From: Eremomyces bilateralis CBS 781.70
Taxonomy: Eukaryota; Ascomycota; Dothideomycetes; Eremomycetales; Eremomycetaceae
Assembly (NCBI RefSeq): GCF_010015585.1
Contig: NW_022985091.1
Location: 251,497-315,496, forward strand
DNA: 64,000 bases
Direction: 5' to 3'
Within the stretch, counting starts at the first letter, position 1. Every line of letters begins with the position of its first letter. Of the stretch, positions 33,734-43,236 are shown piece by piece. A program made the position numbers and the translations under genes. The notes under the pieces are model-generated. The model was not told where the DNA came from and searched no databases. It was given only the letters and a program-made list of their open reading frames with translations.

Positions 33734-36470
33734 CTACCCCTTCAAACCCCCTTCCCCCCCCTTCACCAACCGAAACACAAACCCCACCGCCATCGCCCCC
33801 AACACCCCCCCACACAACACCGTCGGCCCCCACTTCTCATAATACACCCTCCTCCCCACCCTCCGCGCCCGAATCGCATCAACACGCATGTAGTACAGCA
33901 CCGCACTGTAGATCAGCGCCACCAGCGCGACGACGGTGAAGGCGATCGACGCGGCGAGGGTTAGTCGGTCGCCGAAGTTCAGCAGCGCGGCGGCGATGGA
34001 GCCGAGAAGGATGCTGAATTCGAGCCAGGAGAGGAAGGTGCGCTCGTTGGCGAGGTGGACTTTGGGTTCGACGCGGATGGGGACGTGGATGCCTGAGGGA
34101 CGTTAGTGTAACTGCAGTTGGATCGACGGTGTCCCCGACGATAAAAAGACGTAGGGATGGTACTCACGCTTCCCTGGCGGCGCCTGAAACCGCTTCATCT
34201 CCCCCGCCACATGCGGCACCCCCAACTCCCGCCCCCCCGTCGGAATCTCCGTCCCGGGCGTGAACATCCCGCGCGCCACCACCTGCGACACCCGCTTCGC
34301 CGCCCGCGATACTTCCCATCGCGTCGCCAGCAGCGCGTATTTCGCTTTTCTCCCTTTCTTCCGCGCCTGCTCTAGCTCGTACTGTCGCTCTGCTTCTGGG
34401 TCGGACTCGTAGACGTAGTCCTCATCGATGGGCGACGCGGCGACCCGCTCTTCTTCGTCGAGGGTGTTGGGGTCGTGGGTAGCGTGTGGCTCGTCTGCGT
34501 GTTCACGGCCGTCGGGGCGGGGTTGAGCTTCGTCGTCGTCGTCCCTGTCGTCGTCGATGTCTTCATTACTGGCATCTTGAACCCGCTCGTGCGCCCGCAG
34601 CATACGTCGCGCGTCATGGAGACGGCGTTGATTCACGTCCCCACCCTCCGGATCGGTGTTGTCGACCTTTGGCAGGTCCTCATCATCCGAGTCGTCGAAC
34701 GTGTCGGATGTCGACATATCCGTAACCTGGCCCGGCCGCTCGATCCCGAAGTTCCGCGACACGGGTTTGAGGATATCGACGTCCATCTGCGGCATCCAGA
34801 AGGGCAGGAGCGCGATCCGCTCCGGCTGCAACGCGGCGGTGCCGTGGATGAACTTGGAGAACTTGGGGACCGCCTCAACGAGGTGGCTGGCGGTCAGTTC
34901 GCGGATCCACTCCGGGGGGAGCTGGCCCGCAGCGGTTTGCAGTTTGACTTCGAGGATGGCGTACGGGAAGCGTTCGATGTCGGAGGGGGGAAGTTGGCGG
35001 AAGGGATGATCTATGCCGATGTCTGTCCGGCGCCAGTTGGTGCCGGCGCGCTGGCGGTCGTCGAGGTTGTCTTCGCGGATCATGCTTAGATCGATGTCCA
35101 GGCTGATGCGTACTCGGGCGTCGCCAGGGAGCTGGAACGCCGTGCGGCTGTAGTACGAGCGGGTGACGGGGACGAGGCTACGGGTCAGCACGCGGTACTG
35201 GATCTCCCGCGCCAGCTGCTCGAGGTCGTTGATCTCCTTCTCCGGCTTCTTCCCCTCGCGACGCATCTTCTCGAAGATCTTGTCGACGGTGAGGCGGCCG
35301 GCGAGGTAGTCGTTGACTTTGTTCTCTTTGAGGGGGAACCGGGCTTTCACGCTCTTTTCGCCGGTCCAGTCCTCGCGATGCGTCTTGCGTTCGACGAAGA
35401 TGGTCTCTGCCTCCATACCGCCGTACCACCGGAGGCGGATGGCTTCGGCGCCTTCGGTCTTCTGGAGACGGCCTTCATAGAGTTCCCAGGTGTCGGTGTT
35501 ATCGTAGTAGATGGAGGAGATGGCGGAGTCTTTTTTCTCGAATTCTTTGGAAGGGTTAAAGACGAGGACGGGGAGATGCTGATTGACTGTTATTGACTGC
35601 TCGTTGTAGAATATCCAACCATCCTTCACGTACCTTGAGAATCACGAGCTTCAGTTCGGTGATATTGTCGGGATGCACCCAGTATTTGGTGGTATTTCTG
35701 ATGAAATTTTGCTGCTTGCCCCCTGCGCCCGCGTCGCCTTTAGTTGGACTACCCCGTGTTCTCACCAAGTCGTATAGCCTCGATACTTTGATGATGAAGG
35801 CATCGTAGTTGTCCCTGTAGAATGGCTTGGCCTTTAACCGAACCGCGAAGACGGGTCTGAGATGCCACTTCGTTTGTTTCTGTCTCCATGTCAACACGTA
35901 TTCCGACAGGCTTTGCCTCAAATGCTTACATCGTGCTTCTTGATGATCTTCTGAAATCCGGTATAGTTCAACCTCGTGAAACTGGCCAGATCATGCACAT
36001 CCGCAATGATATCGCTGACATCCTCCTCCAACAGCATGAAATCCTCTTCCAAGGCTTCATCAGCCTGCTCCTGCCCCTGCTCCTCCCTCAGCTGGGTGGC
36101 ATGCGTGACCACCTCCCCGACTTCTTTCTCGCTGGCCTGGATACGTCGAACGATCTCCTCGCTCTTGACCTTCTGGAAAGTATAGACCTTATCCAACTCC
36201 TGCTCCAGCAGTTTCACGAACCGCTGCTCGTCTTTCTCGGTCCACGGTCGGCGCTTCGGGTCAGGGTTGTCCGAGGTAGGAGGGGTTTCGAAGACGGTCT
36301 TGAGGCCATCTTTGAGGTCGTCGTAGCTGATATAATGGTAGTACCAGTCCCGGATTAGCGAGGAGCGGAGTTGCTCTCCGAACCTGGGGAGCGTCAGTGG
36401 CTGTACAGGATAGTTATGATAGACGTGAACGGGTCATGGTTCCCAATCCCCAGTTGGAATCGTACTTCAT
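33734..36470 (-). CDS. vtc4: Polyphosphate polymerase Vtc4 (vacuolar transporter chaperone complex)
   Basis: Catalytic subunit of the VTC complex, which makes polyphosphate from ATP and moves it into the vacuole. Five exons (36470-36466, 36383-35930, 35879-35634, 35578-34168, 34092-33734) give 824 residues. An SPX domain (1-about 180; [27 protein letters not shown]) binds inositol pyrophosphates. The tunnel polymerase domain follows with AIRLRWYGG (the two basic residues that mark Vtc4), [35 protein letters not shown] and PKFSKFIHG. An acidic disordered insert (about 520-640, many DDD/EE) precedes the C-terminal VTC1-like domain with three helices ([18 protein letters not shown] onward). The start codon is on a 5-nt exon. 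The conserved basic residues argue for the catalytic Vtc4 rather than Vtc2/Vtc3. Confidence 0.94.
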
Positions 36471-37369
36471 AGTGCCAGTGTTGAGCTCATATGCATGCCC
36501 CACGGCGTCAATTGATCGAATTCGGCGTCAGTTGAGCCGATGATATGAATATGTACGGCATCCGATGAGCATCCGAGTCAACCAAGACGAGGGGCATATG
36601 GCAATGGCAGAGACGAGGACAGGGTTTTGTACTACGGTGCCTCGAGCAGGAGCTTGAACAATGAACGTCAATCGAAGCAAATGATTCTGTTGCTTAAAGC
36701 AATAAGGCTGGGCTCAGGCTAGGGTCTCTTTGGTGCAGGGGCCGCCAACTGCAGGTGTGTTGATCGCTGCGTCATCCAGTAGACTGCCCATTCAGAAGCC
36801 AAAGAGCCCCCACGTGTTAGAACCCCCTGTTCTTAAATCTCGACCGCATCCTTTCTTAAGTCTTCCACTTCACCAATATCAGATTGCTTTAATTATCATC
36901 ACCCTGAGGCCTGAAGTCATCGATTGAGTCTTTGGGATACTTAATACTCGAAAGTCGAATATCGTGTATACCTCATTTATACCTGTACCATGATGTGGCT
37001 GGCTATGATGCACATGTGTATGGTGACCTGTTGCACAAAAACCAATGTAACAATGCTAACTAACGTGATACACCGACGAAGTCTATTGCAATCCTGTTCC
37101 GTATCTAACCAACTTAGTACCTATAGTGAGTGTATCAGTGACAACGAGGATTGCCGTCGAATGTCTTGGTGGCAATGTTGGCTAATCCGTCATCCTTTAT
37201 GACTGTTCTATATTTCTCTACTTTTATCGAATGTTAGTTAATAATGCTCTCACCTTTATATCTCTCAACCGCCCCGTACCAGACATGGTTCCTTCTTCTC
37301 CAAGCCTCTCCTACGCGTTTCAAAAATCGAATAATCTAGTCCACCCAAGAGCATCCTTCAATAATTATC
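36471..37369. other. Divergent intergenic region vtc4 / hypothetical gene
   Basis: Promoters of vtc4 (minus) and the hypothetical gene (plus) share these 900 bases. The part at 36900-37250 is AT-rich. Stretches of CT/CA precede the 37370 start. No coding sequence is recognised. I see no convincing regulatory motif for phosphate control. Confidence 0.5.
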
Positions 37370-37948
37370 ATGGCGCCCCCTCAGTCCGACCCCCCCCCTA
37401 CCGCCCCCTCCAGCGCTCCCATCCCCGCAATCGCCCCCTCCACCGCGCTGCCAAGCCCCTTCCCCCTAAAAGACGACATGGAATCCGCCGTCGCCAACCT
37501 CGGCGCCCTCCTCTTCCACCAAGGCTGGCGCAACTTCACCGACATCATGCTCCACATCGGGTTCGCCGTCGGCACCTCCAGCTTCCCCGAACTGATCTCC
37601 TGGCGCAAGGTCGCGTTGCGGAAGCTCACCTCCGAGGAACGCAGGCAGTTGCGGGCGGTGGCGGTGGAGTGGGACGAGGCGCCAGTGAATGTGGAGGAGT
37701 TTTTGAGGACGAGGAGGGGGTTGGGGGTGGTGGATATGGGGGCGTATCGGACGAAGAGGGTGGAGGGGCTCACGGCGAAGACTAACAATGGTAAGGGGAA
37801 GGCCAAGGATGTTTCAGCAGAGGCTGTGGAGGGGGAGAGCAAAGGTAAGGGAAAGGACAACGCGAAGGCAGAGGATGTTCCAGCAGAGGATGTTCCAGCA
37901 GAGGCTGTGCAGGAGAGGAGCGAAGGTAAAGGAAAGGAGAAAGCGTAG
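37370..37948 (+). CDS. Hypothetical protein with repeated acidic/lysine-rich tail
   Basis: Single-exon frame of 192 residues that I do not recognise. The first 35 residues are proline/serine/alanine-rich. A compact middle (about 36-130) with helices such as MESAVANLGALLFHQGWRNF and FPELISWRKVALRKLTSEER, and several conserved-looking Trp/Phe, suggests a small folded domain. The tail from about 140 is made of K/G/E/A-rich repeats (GKGKAKDVSAEAV, AEDVPAEDVPAEAV) arising from a 60-bp duplication at 37805-37945. The ATG follows a CT-rich leader (ATTATCATGG). Coding character is supported by the codon pattern and length; function unknown. Confidence 0.6.
   Translation: MAPPQSDPPPTAPSSAPIPAIAPSTALPSPFPLKDDMESAVANLGALLFHQGWRNFTDIMLHIGFAVGTSSFPELISWRKVALRKLTSEERRQLRAVAVEWDEAPVNVEEFLRTRRGLGVVDMGAYRTKRVEGLTAKTNNGKGKAKDVSAEAVEGESKGKGKDNAKAEDVPAEDVPAEAVQERSEGKGKEKA
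37805..37945 (+). repeat. Imperfect 60-bp direct duplication plus 15-bp repeats within the hypothetical gene
   Basis: The 60 bases at 37805-37864 recur with about a dozen differences at 37886-37945, in frame, each encoding (K/A)DV(S/P)AEAV-E-S-GKGK. Between them a 15-bp unit (GCAGAGGATGTTCCA) is doubled. In-frame expansion keeps the tail open. Confidence 0.8.
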
Positions 37949-38622
37949 TAGGCAAGGATCATTAGGACCATCCTTGCTATAGCCTCACTAAATTCCAAGC
38001 ACACAGTACCATGCCGCTCCTCTTCGCTTGACCTGTTCTGGCGTAAGATGTGGCCCTTCCTCTCCCACTCTTCTGCGTGACATCCCGCTCGCTAACACTG
38101 TCATCAAACAGAGCATATAGGTACCATAGCTAAACACCATACCCCTTACTTCCATGGTCCAAGACCTTCGAAGTTTGGAAGCCATCCTGGCTCCGGTCCC
38201 AAGACACCGCATCGAGTCGTACCTGTAGGAAAGGAAAGTTCCGTTCAGCTGAATGATATGTTGATGGCATGTACTCAGGCCGTTTTAGCTGTCAAAGCAA
38301 AGAATTATCTTTATCATCTCTTCTCACCTTATATTGCTGAATTGACTGTAATTACCGGATACGATTTGGTTGTTGGTTGCCTTAGAGAAGATCGTGAGGC
38401 AACAAGGCTACTACAGCCCCACCACCGTCGCGACATGGCCGGGACGTCCTGCATTGCGCTTCATGTCGACGATACTGATGCTTCCCCAGAAACCCCTCGA
38501 CACGGCCCCATCCACCAACAGCTCTGGGACTGGTTTCGCGATCGCCTCGGCAAGCAATTCGGCACCAAGAGATACTACGCCTCCCTACTTCGCGAGGCCG
38601 AGCTCACCCCGCGCCCGCCACG
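37949..38622. promoter_or_regulatory. Promoter and leader of the NEDD8 gene
   Basis: This 674-base region lies between the hypothetical gene and NEDD8. It holds an open frame beginning at 38258, with an internal ATG at 38434, whose TGA stop (38624-38626) overlaps the NEDD8 start codons. Its product does not resemble any family I know, so it is more likely an upstream open frame or leader than a gene. Confidence 0.4.
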
Positions 38623-39044
38623 ATGATGATCAAGTGAGTTGGACTGCGAGTCCCCGATGGTTGCTCACGACGCTGACGAGGACGGTCTAGAGTGAGAACC
38701 CTGACGGGGAAGGAGATCGAGTTGGATATCGAGCCGGACTACAAGGTACTCGACCCCCCTCGCTCCCCTCCTCCATCGACTAACCCCGATCACAGGTCTC
38801 CCGCATCAAGGAGCGCGTCGAAGAGAAAGAAGGCATCCCGCCCGTCCAACAACGCCTGATCTTTGGCGGCAAGCAAATGTACGCCGCCATTACCATTTCC
38901 TGTTGTCTACGTTACCTACCGACACCCGACTGACCGATCAACAGGAACGATGACAAGTCCGCCTCCGACTACAACCTCGAAGGCGGGAACACGCTGCATT
39001 TGGTCCTCGCGCTCCGCGGTGGCGTGCTCGCACTCGGCACATGA
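38623..39044 (+). CDS. rub1: NEDD8/Rub1 ubiquitin-like protein precursor
   Basis: Ubiquitin-like modifier conjugated to cullins to activate SCF-type ligases. Four exons (38623-38633, 38691-38745, 38796-38878, 38945-39044) give 82 residues. It reads [53 protein letters not shown] and ends LVLALRGG followed by a six-residue tail VLALGT that a processing protease must remove to expose the GG. The alanine at position 72 that separates NEDD8 from ubiquitin (arginine) is present in LALRGG. Two in-frame ATGs are adjacent (38623, 38626); the second matches the usual M-I-K start. The first coding exon is only 11 nt. Confidence 0.95.
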
Positions 39045-39585
39045 GCGACCCTGCGAAGGAAAGGCGCCGGCACTTATCTTTGACGTCGCGCCGACACGCA
39101 CTCGATCAAATGCATTCGTTTCGGAGTTCGGAACCGTGGTGGGGACGCGTGGATATGGACTTTCAATGAAGTGATGACGGGGGACGTCCGATGGGCAGAC
39201 ATGGCCCTGGGATTCAGGAGACGTTCGTTCATGTACGGGGGAACGGGGAGCTATCAGTAGGAGAGCTGGGGATTTCACGAAAAGTTCAAAGGCTTGACTC
39301 GTCCTGGTGGTGAAACTAAAGAACGCCGCTTAAATTGTGTGTGATATATCCTCCGCAAAACACCGAGCGCTATGCAAAGGATGGACATGAATACCTCCCA
39401 TGATCGATGAAACTCCTTAATTACAGCGATGTCCCGCTGGTACTCTTGTAGACCTTCTCGATGCTTCGTGCGGCATGGTTTCAGTCTCCCATCACTGCCA
39501 TATCAAACCCACCAGCACCTCATAACCCCAGCCATCAAATAATCAACCCCCCCGTCTCTAACCTTCTCCAACCCATATCACCCAT
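39045..39585. other. Convergent intergenic region NEDD8 / elongin A-like
   Basis: 541 bases between two facing stop codons, expected to hold both 3' UTRs. Nothing else seen. Confidence 0.5.
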
Positions 39586-40841
39586 CTACCGCGTACGCTT
39601 ATTCGGCATCAAAATCGTATTCCTCTTCCGCTTCCTCGCCAACGGCGCCTGCGGCGACCCGACCGGACTCCCATCCTTCCTCCTCTCCACCCGGTTCGGA
39701 CTTGTCGTCCTCGTGCTCCCCCCTGCAACTACCCGCTCCGTCTCCTCCTTCTTCGCTGCGTGTTCCGCATCCATCTTCCGCGATCCCCACGTCTTTGGCG
39801 TGGCAGGCGCTGGCGGGTCGCGTTCGAGTTGCTTTTCGGGGACGGCGGTGGGCGCTACGCCGGGTCGAGGCGCGGGCCGAACAGGATGAGTCGGCCGGCG
39901 TCCGAGGGGCCCGATCAGGCGACTATTGCGGGGTGGGGCGAGCGTCGCGGCCGTGGCAATCGGAGCAGCAATCGCGGGCTGCGTCGGGCGTCGCTGGATG
40001 CGCGCCGGTGGAAGCATGCTCTTCGGCGCCTTGGACACACCGAAGCCTTTGGTCGGGATGGTGGGGCGGCCCATGCGCAAGACGTCGCGGCGCTGGGGAC
40101 CTTGCTTCATGATGGCGGCCATGGCGGAGGGTTTGGGCGGGGGGCCGCCGAAACGTCGAGATCTTCCGGGCTTGACGGGGGCGCGGTCGGTGACCATGAG
40201 CTTGGCTTGTTCTTGGCGGGAGGCATCGACGGAGCTGAAGAGGGACTTGAGGTCGGCTTCGGCTTCTTTGATGTGCTGGTCTTGGATGCGGCGGTAGTTC
40301 TAGATTGAGGGTGAGTTTGAGCGGGGGAAATGTGGCCAAGCGCTATAGGAACAAGATCCCAGAGAAGGTAGAAGCGGGAGAGTGTAATACAAGGGGATAC
40401 GTACATAGTAGACCTTCGACCAGGACTTGGGATTGTCGGGAATGGGAGGGAACTCGAGGGTCCTGGAGTTCGAGAACTCTTTCTCGATGAGCTTGAGCCA
40501 GAGATCGCCAGTATGTCCTTTGAGCTGCGGGCAGTGGTCTTCGAGGTGTTTCTGTTTCTGTCAGTCGGGATCTGGGTCTCCAGTTATTGAGATGCGTACG
40601 AGCTGATCGGCTTCCGTGATCTTCACGAGGACCGGCTTGATGGTCTCGAAAGGAACGTCGCCCACGTCATAGATTTCTACAATGATTAACATCAGGATCA
40701 GGAACTCTTGTGGACTAAAATACCATGGACGTGCTTCATCAGGAAACGGAGTGACATGCTGTAAAGCGAATGGGGTGCCCGCATCCCAGTCTTGGCCACA
40801 GCAGCGGAAGAGGTTGAAGCGGAAGCTTGAATGTTTGCCAT
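39586..40841 (-). CDS. ela1: Elongin A-like protein (RNA polymerase II elongation / cullin adaptor)
   Basis: Four exons (40841-40724, 40676-40600, 40551-40405, 40299-39586) give 351 residues. Residues about 20-130 match the elongin A (SIII p110) domain: SLYSMSLRFLMKHVHEIYDV, GDVPFETIKPVLVKITEADQ, the BC-box-like LEDHCPQLKGHTGDLWLKLI, then NPKSWSKVYYNYRRIQD. The rest is basic, proline-rich and disordered, ending RKRKRNTILMPNKRTR, a likely nuclear localisation signal. In yeast Ela1 pairs with elongin C and Cul3 to ubiquitylate stalled RNA polymerase II. The start at 40841 may instead be the internal ATG nearer SLYSM; both are in frame. One acceptor has a competing AG six bases upstream that would add two residues. 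Confidence 0.85.
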
Positions 40842-41466
40842 GGCGGAATAGAAATCGTATATAATACTAGTAATGCTAAGTAGGCAGCTTGCCAATGTTG
40901 AAATCCGAAAGAAAGAAAAGGCGCTTGGTGTCAAAGACGCATCCGAGAAGTTATAGAGGAGGCAGAAGAAGGAAGTAATGGTTCTTTATTGCAGAACAAG
41001 AATGTCACGAGTGAATTACAAGCCATTGTGAATGGCCTATTCCATTGAACCATTCAGGTCAACAATAGGATTATTTACCAAGCTGGAAGATCCTATTGAA
41101 GGTGACATTAATTGACGGTTTGGGGCATGTGGTATGTGAAGGTGAGAGTGAATGAAGACGGAGGTCCATCACCAGACCTGACTCAAGTCCAGACTCCAGT
41201 CCCCACACTTACTCAACCACATCCCGGATGCCCACAGCGCCACAGCACGTGCCCACAAGTTGTGGCTCAGATGTTCACTTGTTCAGTCTTCAGTGTCTTT
41301 TCACGTGATATCAACTCCGAGTCGTGAGTTTGGACTGGAGTTTCAAGTTCGCGGCGTCGAGTTTCACTATCAATTCTTTTTCCATAGCACGTCGATATTT
41401 CCACCAATATAAAACCAAATTTGTACCTCGGTTGGAAGTGCCACCACATTGGAAATCGGATTCGCC
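40842..41466. promoter_or_regulatory. Divergent promoter elongin A-like / THO7-like
   Basis: 625 bases between two divergent start codons. It is AT-rich at 40850-41110 and CA/CT-rich near 41160-41440. No coding region. Specific sites cannot be assigned. Confidence 0.45.
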
Positions 41467-42612
41467 ATGGACGTCCCAAGCTATGGCCTGTTGGACCAGG
41501 CGGAAGAAGGTTCGTCATCCGCGTCGCATTGCCTCGAACCATTGACTAAGTCGTTCCATCCAGATGCCCTTCATAAAGATCGTCTGCTCCCGATCGAACA
41601 AAGACCCTTCCAACGCATTACCAAACGACTTCTCGCCGCCGATTCCCCCATCCGCTCACACCCCAAGCAACTCCCCACTCCTCCTCCCGACTCCACCGTT
41701 ATCGACGAAGCCGCCGCCGCCGCCGAAGCCCTTAAGCAACAGGAATCCGAAGAACGGCGACAATGGCGAGACGAAATGCACCTCGACTTCGAGGCGCTCG
41801 AAGACAACATGGTCCGCATGCAACTTTTGCGAACCAGCAACTCGCGCGAACGCGAGCGGTACGCCACTGAGAAGCTCAAGATCCTCGACACCGCGCAAGC
41901 CGTGCGAGAGAACACCGCAGACCTACGCAACCAGCTCGACGAGGCGCGCAAGACGCTAGCCCTCCGCAAAGAATACGACGCGCTCACGGAGAAGATCCAC
42001 ACGAACCGGATGCTGCGGCCGCGCGACGACCAGCAGGCGCAGCTCGCGAAGCTGCGGGCTGAGATCGGCGAGCTGCGAGGGGAGAGCGCGGAGTACGCGC
42101 GCACGTGGACGGAGCGGCGGGCGCAGTTCATGCGGATCGTGGGAGAGGGGAAGACGATGTTGGGGTTGATTCGGGATGAGAAGGAGGAGGCGGAGCGGAA
42201 GGAAGGAATGATGGGGGGGGAAGAGGAGGAGGGGGAGGGGGAGGGGGAGGGCTCGCAGGGGAGTCGGAGTCGGGCGGGGACGCCGAGGGCGGAGGGGACG
42301 CCGTTGCATGGGGGAATCGCGGAGGGGGAGGGGGGGTTGAAGCCGCCGCCGTCGCATTTGAGGGTGGCGATGAGGAGAGGGAGGACGGGGTCGCTGAGTA
42401 GAAGTCGAGGCGGATCACCGAGCCCCGGGAGGAGTAGAGGGACACCGGGGCGGGATGAGTCCCCGAGCGAGGAAGGTGAGGAGAAGGACGTGGAGATGGG
42501 TGATGCGGGCACGGCGGATAGCTCGGAGATGGAGGAGGGGGAGGAGGAGGAGAAGGAGGAGGAGGAGGAGGAGGAGGAAGAGGGTGAGATGGCTGAGAAG
42601 ATGGAGATGTAG
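41467..42612 (+). CDS. tho7: THO complex subunit 7-like protein (Tho7/Mft1 family)
   Basis: Predicted subunit of the THO complex that couples transcription with mRNP packaging and export. The frame encodes 381 residues. After DALHKDRLLPIEQRPFQRIT, a hallmark N-terminal segment, there is a long coiled coil (about residues 85-230; ALKQQESEERRQWRDEMHLD, YATEKLKILDTAQAVRE, HTNRMLRPRDDQQAQLAKL), then a disordered S/R/G-rich tail and a final run of glutamates (EEEKEEEEEEEEEGEM). A 54-nt segment 41510-41563 has donor-like GTTCGT, a TGACTAAG branch and CAG acceptor and is a multiple of three, so it may be a retained or real intron; removing it brings AEE directly to DALHKDR. I use the ATG at 41467 (GCCATGG context) rather than 41449. 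Confidence 0.8.
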   Translation: MDVPSYGLLDQAEEGSSSASHCLEPLTKSFHPDALHKDRLLPIEQRPFQRITKRLLAADSPIRSHPKQLPTPPPDSTVIDEAAAAAEALKQQESEERRQWRDEMHLDFEALEDNMVRMQLLRTSNSRERERYATEKLKILDTAQAVRENTADLRNQLDEARKTLALRKEYDALTEKIHTNRMLRPRDDQQAQLAKLRAEIGELRGESAEYARTWTERRAQFMRIVGEGKTMLGLIRDEKEEAERKEGMMGGEEEEGEGEGEGSQGSRSRAGTPRAEGTPLHGGIAEGEGGLKPPPSHLRVAMRRGRTGSLSRSRGGSPSPGRSRGTPGRDESPSEEGEEKDVEMGDAGTADSSEMEEGEEEEKEEEEEEEEEGEMAEKMEM

Positions 42613-42808
42613 AAGGCTTCAGCTTTCAACGGATGCATATCACGGCGTTGGTGGAGCGTTAGTCCATGCTACTGCGGACTCGGGCGTTTGAAACCTGGTT
42701 TGAATAGATACCACCTGTCGGCTTTTAATCAAGTGGGATCATGGATATCATTTGCAATCTTCTATACTGAAAAGCGTGCCCGTCGATCCGCACGCATGTT
42801 CTTCCCTC

Positions 42809-43236
42809 TCACGCAATGCTCTTCAACAACTCATCTGCCCTCGCAACGTCAGCCGCCGGGCAGTCCGCCCTGTTGGCCTCCTATATCCAGTCAGCAAAAT
42901 TCCCGAGATTCGTCCACCAGCGATAACCTACCAGCTGCTCTTTCAGCTGAGCCACCGCTCCCTTCAACCGCTCCTGCACGGACGGTAGAACCTTCTTCGT
43001 CTCCTCAAGCGCTTGACGCTAGACTCACGTCAGTCACCACGGCAGACCCATCGAACGGCCATGCAACGCACCTCTTGTCGGAGTTGGAAATCTGCATTTT
43101 CATCCGTGCTCTCGGCGGCCTGGAGTTTCGCGATGCGGGCTGCTTGCTGCTCCAGTTCGACGTGGTAGCTCTTCTCTTCTTTGGCGAGGCGTTGGACGGA
43201 GGAGATTGCGACGGCGAGTTTGGAAGGTGGAGCCAT
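42809..43236 (-). CDS. rbl2: Tubulin-binding cofactor A (Rbl2/TBCA)
   Basis: Small helical chaperone that captures beta-tubulin released by the chaperonin. Three exons (43236-43072, 43018-42932, 42880-42809) give 107 residues, the family length. The sequence starts MAPPSKLAVAISSVQRLAKE and continues EEKSYHVELEQQAARIAKL, then QALEETKKVLPSVQERLKG, matching the three-helix bundle with ETK-V-P motif, and ends ARADELLKSIA. The third exon is joined through a 51-nt intron with CTGACT branch and TATAG acceptor. Its 3' end lies 197 bases from the end of the THO7-like gene in convergent orientation. Confidence 0.92.

Noticed and set aside
41571-42638. 355-codon antisense frame rich in serine over the THO7-like gene
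   Set aside because: It is the mirror of the Glu/Arg-rich coding strand (GAG/GGA read as CTC/TCC); no motif and no splice signals.
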